7,480 bases of DNA from JAZRWQ01 sp045599805 (lineage in GTDB: Bacteria; Bacillota; Clostridia; Oscillospirales; UMGS1783): positions 1-7,480 of the forward strand of contig JAZRWQ010000099.1 of the NCBI GenBank assembly GCA_045599805.1, given 5' to 3'. Shown piece by piece: positions 6,266 through 7,480 of the stretch (position 1 is its first letter; the number at the start of each line of letters is the position of its first letter). Under the pieces are notes generated by a model. It had not been told where the DNA came from and did not search any database. It saw only the letters and a program-made list of their open reading frames with translations. Both the position numbers and the translations under genes were made by a program.

Positions 6266-7192
6266 TTAATCGAATAAGGGTGTTGAATAGTATCTTTCGC
6301 CGGTATCGGGAATAATGGTTACGACCGTTTTGCCCTTGCCGAGCTTTTTTGCAAGGCGAAGAGCGGCGGCAACGTTAGTACCGCTTGAAATTCCGCACAT
6401 TATCCCCTCTTCGCGTATAAGACGGCGCGATGTTTCGATAGCTTCTTCATCGGATATTATTTCTATTCCGTCATAGATTTCCGTGTCGAGTATTTTTGGA
6501 ACAAGCCCGTCTCCGATACCCATCTGAAGATGTGTGCCGACACCGCCGCCGGAAAGAATTGCCGCATTTTCCGGCTCTGCCGCAAGGATAACGATATCGG
6601 GATAGGCTTTCCTTAACGCTCTGCCGATTCCGGTTATCGTTCCGCCGGTGCCTATTCCGGAGCAGAAACCGTCAATTCTACCGTTCACCTGCGATATTAT
6701 CTCGGATGCGGTCATATTCTCGTGGATTCGTGTGTTATCCGTATTTTCAAACTGCTGGGGCACCCACACGTTTTTATCTTCTTTTTGCATTTGCAGTGCA
6801 AGCTCTACGCAGTCGGAAATACATTTGCCGATATCGCCGTCATCGTGCACCAGAATAAGCTCGGCACCATATGCGCGGATAAGTTTGCGGCGTTCCTCGC
6901 TTACGGAATCCGGCATTATTACACGCACTTTATACCCTTTCACGGCGCCGATAAGCGCAAGACCAATGCCCTGATTGCCGCTTGTAGGCTCTGTAATTAC
7001 CGTATCTGCATTTAATTCTCCGCGTTTTTCCGCCTCGCTTATCATGCTGAATGCCGTACGCGTTTTTATCGAGCCGCCGACGTTTAACGCTTCGTATTTT
7101 ACGATTATATCGGCGCTGTCCTGCGGTACGATTTTTGAAAGCTTTATCATGGGCGTATTGCCTATTGCTTCCAATATATTCGAATATATCAT
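6266..7192 (-). CDS. cysK: Cysteine synthase (O-acetylserine sulfhydrylase) family, PLP-dependent
   Basis: This 308-residue cytosolic fold-type II PLP enzyme is full length for the CysK/CysM family, which makes cysteine from O-acetylserine and sulfide. It opens with ILEAIGNTPMIKL. The PLP Schiff-base lysine is Lys43 in NVGGSIKTR (37-45). The substrate-binding loop is EPTSGNQGIGLA (68-79), with Asn73 expected to contact the PLP hydroxyl. The phosphate loop is GIGTGGTITG (179-188), and the pyridine-nitrogen serine lies in CGISSGT (266-272). Gln74 replaces the Thr usual in the TSGNTG loop, next to where substrate carboxylate binds, so a different amino-acid substrate or nucleophile is possible. 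AGAGGT lies about 7 nt before the ATG. The gene is monocistronic, convergent with the transporters, and has its own promoter with a palindromic spacer. CysK, CysM and other beta-replacing enzymes are not fully separable here. Confidence 0.85.
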   Translation of the reverse strand: MIYSNILEAIGNTPMIKLSKIVPQDSADIIVKYEALNVGGSIKTRTAFSMISEAEKRGELNADTVITEPTSGNQGIGLALIGAVKGYKVRVIMPDSVSEERRKLIRAYGAELILVHDDGDIGKCISDCVELALQMQKEDKNVWVPQQFENTDNTRIHENMTASEIISQVNGRIDGFCSGIGTGGTITGIGRALRKAYPDIVILAAEPENAAILSGGGVGTHLQMGIGDGLVPKILDTEIYDGIEIISDEEAIETSRRLIREEGIMCGISSGTNVAAALRLAKKLGKGKTVVTIIPDTGERYYSTPLFD

Positions 7193-7233
7193 ATTCTACC
7201 TCTTATATTTTTTTATTTTTTTTGAGCTAAGAC

Positions 7234-7262
7234 ATTATAGCACAATAAGATTGTGCTTGCAA
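7234..7262 (-). promoter_or_regulatory. Extended -10 promoter with palindromic spacer upstream of the cysteine synthase gene
   Basis: On the minus strand TTGCAA (7262-7257, 4 of 6) is followed by a 17-nt spacer and a perfect TATAAT (7239-7234) preceded by TGC, an extended -10. Initiation near 7227 gives a leader of about 35 nt. The spacer is exactly an inverted repeat, GCACAA-TCTTA-TTGTGC (7256-7240), centred at 7248. A dimeric regulator bound there would cover both promoter elements, a likely operator. The regulator is not encoded in this window. Confidence 0.7.
7240..7256. promoter_or_regulatory. Putative operator, 17-bp inverted repeat
   Basis: A perfect 6-bp dyad GCACAA / TTGTGC around 5 nt fills the promoter spacer of the cysteine synthase gene. 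Its position suggests repression by steric occlusion, or MerR-like control of a promoter spacer. It is unlikely to be an RNA hairpin of this gene because it lies upstream of the predicted transcription start. Confidence 0.5.
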
Positions 7263-7327
7263 TAGAAAGTATACTAAATTATTATATATTTGTATTTGAA
7301 AATTTGCTACTAAAAAGTACTGCCTCT

Positions 7328-7480
7328 CTCGAATCCCCGATTTTGCTATGCTTACACCAATTAGTTTAATCAAAAACTTTGGGGAGGGATTCGCTTGCCT
7401 GCGGGCAAGCCCGGGCGCGGATCTGAATTGCCACCGGCAATTCATTCAACGCCGCGCCCCTCGAATCCCCGATGAGTCAC
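7328..7480. repeat. Structured G+C-rich intergenic element with 14-bp direct repeats
   Basis: CTCGAATCCCCGAT occurs at 7328-7341 and again at 7460-7473, 132 bp apart. Between them lie nested perfect stems: GCTTGCC/GGCAAGC (7393-7399/7404-7410), GGGCGCGG/CCGCGCCC (7413-7420/7452-7459) and TGAATTGCC/GGCAATTCA (7424-7432/7436-7444). An outer pairing, GGGATTCG (7386-7393) with CGAATCCC, can use either repeat copy (7330-7337 or 7462-7469). The whole can fold into a branched, cloverleaf-like structure on either strand. The core is much richer in G+C than the A+T-rich DNA at 7263-7320, where I see nothing else. It is probably a dispersed non-coding repeat or small mobile element, possibly continuing past the window; a structured RNA is the alternative. 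Confidence 0.6.

Noticed and set aside
6648..7265. Three plus-strand frames opposite the cysteine synthase gene
   Set aside because: They are antisense to a well-supported full-length enzyme and show no domain or start signals of their own.
7227..7445. 72-residue minus-strand ORF upstream of the cysteine synthase gene
   Set aside because: It runs through the structured repeat, the A+T-rich spacer and the cysK promoter. It has no recognisable domain, and its composition follows the underlying hairpins, so it is most likely a chance frame.
7455..7480. Possible tRNA, because TCGAATCC resembles a T-loop
   Set aside because: No acceptor stem, anticodon arm or CCA end can be assembled around it. 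The same motif occurs twice as part of the 14-bp direct repeat.

Overview
The window looks like a chromosomal segment of a moderate-G+C Firmicute, most likely a clostridial (Ruminococcaceae/Oscillospiraceae-like) anaerobe. This rests on a SpoVB/YtgP-type flippase, a DUF421 (YetF) gene coupled to a DUF4363-like gene, strong Shine-Dalgarno sequences and sigma-A-type promoters. The genus cannot be settled from the sequence alone.

Layout. Positions 1-1413 (minus strand) hold the N-terminal 471 codons of an oligosaccharide/lipid-linked-precursor flippase that runs off the left edge. Divergent from it, with its own promoter, is a 211-residue MTA/SAH nucleosidase-family gene (1501-2136), ended by a perfect 12-bp hairpin terminator. 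A two-gene unit follows: a YetF-like DUF421 membrane protein (2182-2859) and, overlapping it by 4 nt, a small membrane-anchored DUF4363-like protein (2856-3173). A near-consensus promoter at 3189-3217 then drives a transporter operon with three parts: a 74-codon mini-ORF resembling the N-terminus of the transporters, and two tandem paralogous 12-TM MFS-type transporters (3457-4830 and 4853-6229). A bidirectional hairpin (about 6235-6264) separates this operon from a convergent cysteine synthase-family gene (6266-7192, minus). That gene has an extended -10 promoter whose 17-bp spacer is itself an inverted repeat. The last ~150 bp are a G+C-rich, highly foldable element with a 14-bp direct repeat, probably a dispersed intergenic repeat.

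How the genes work together. There is no single evident pathway. The nucleosidase (sulfur and methyl-cycle salvage) and cysteine synthase both touch sulfur amino acid metabolism, but they are separate transcription units 4 kb apart. The transporter substrate is unknown. The points most worth a second look are the truncated-paralog/transporter-pair operon, the promoter nested in the loop of a terminator whose 3' arm is the next gene's ribosome binding site, the palindromic spacer of the cysK-like promoter, and the right-edge structured repeat. I see no CRISPR array, tRNA, rRNA, transposase or phage gene.
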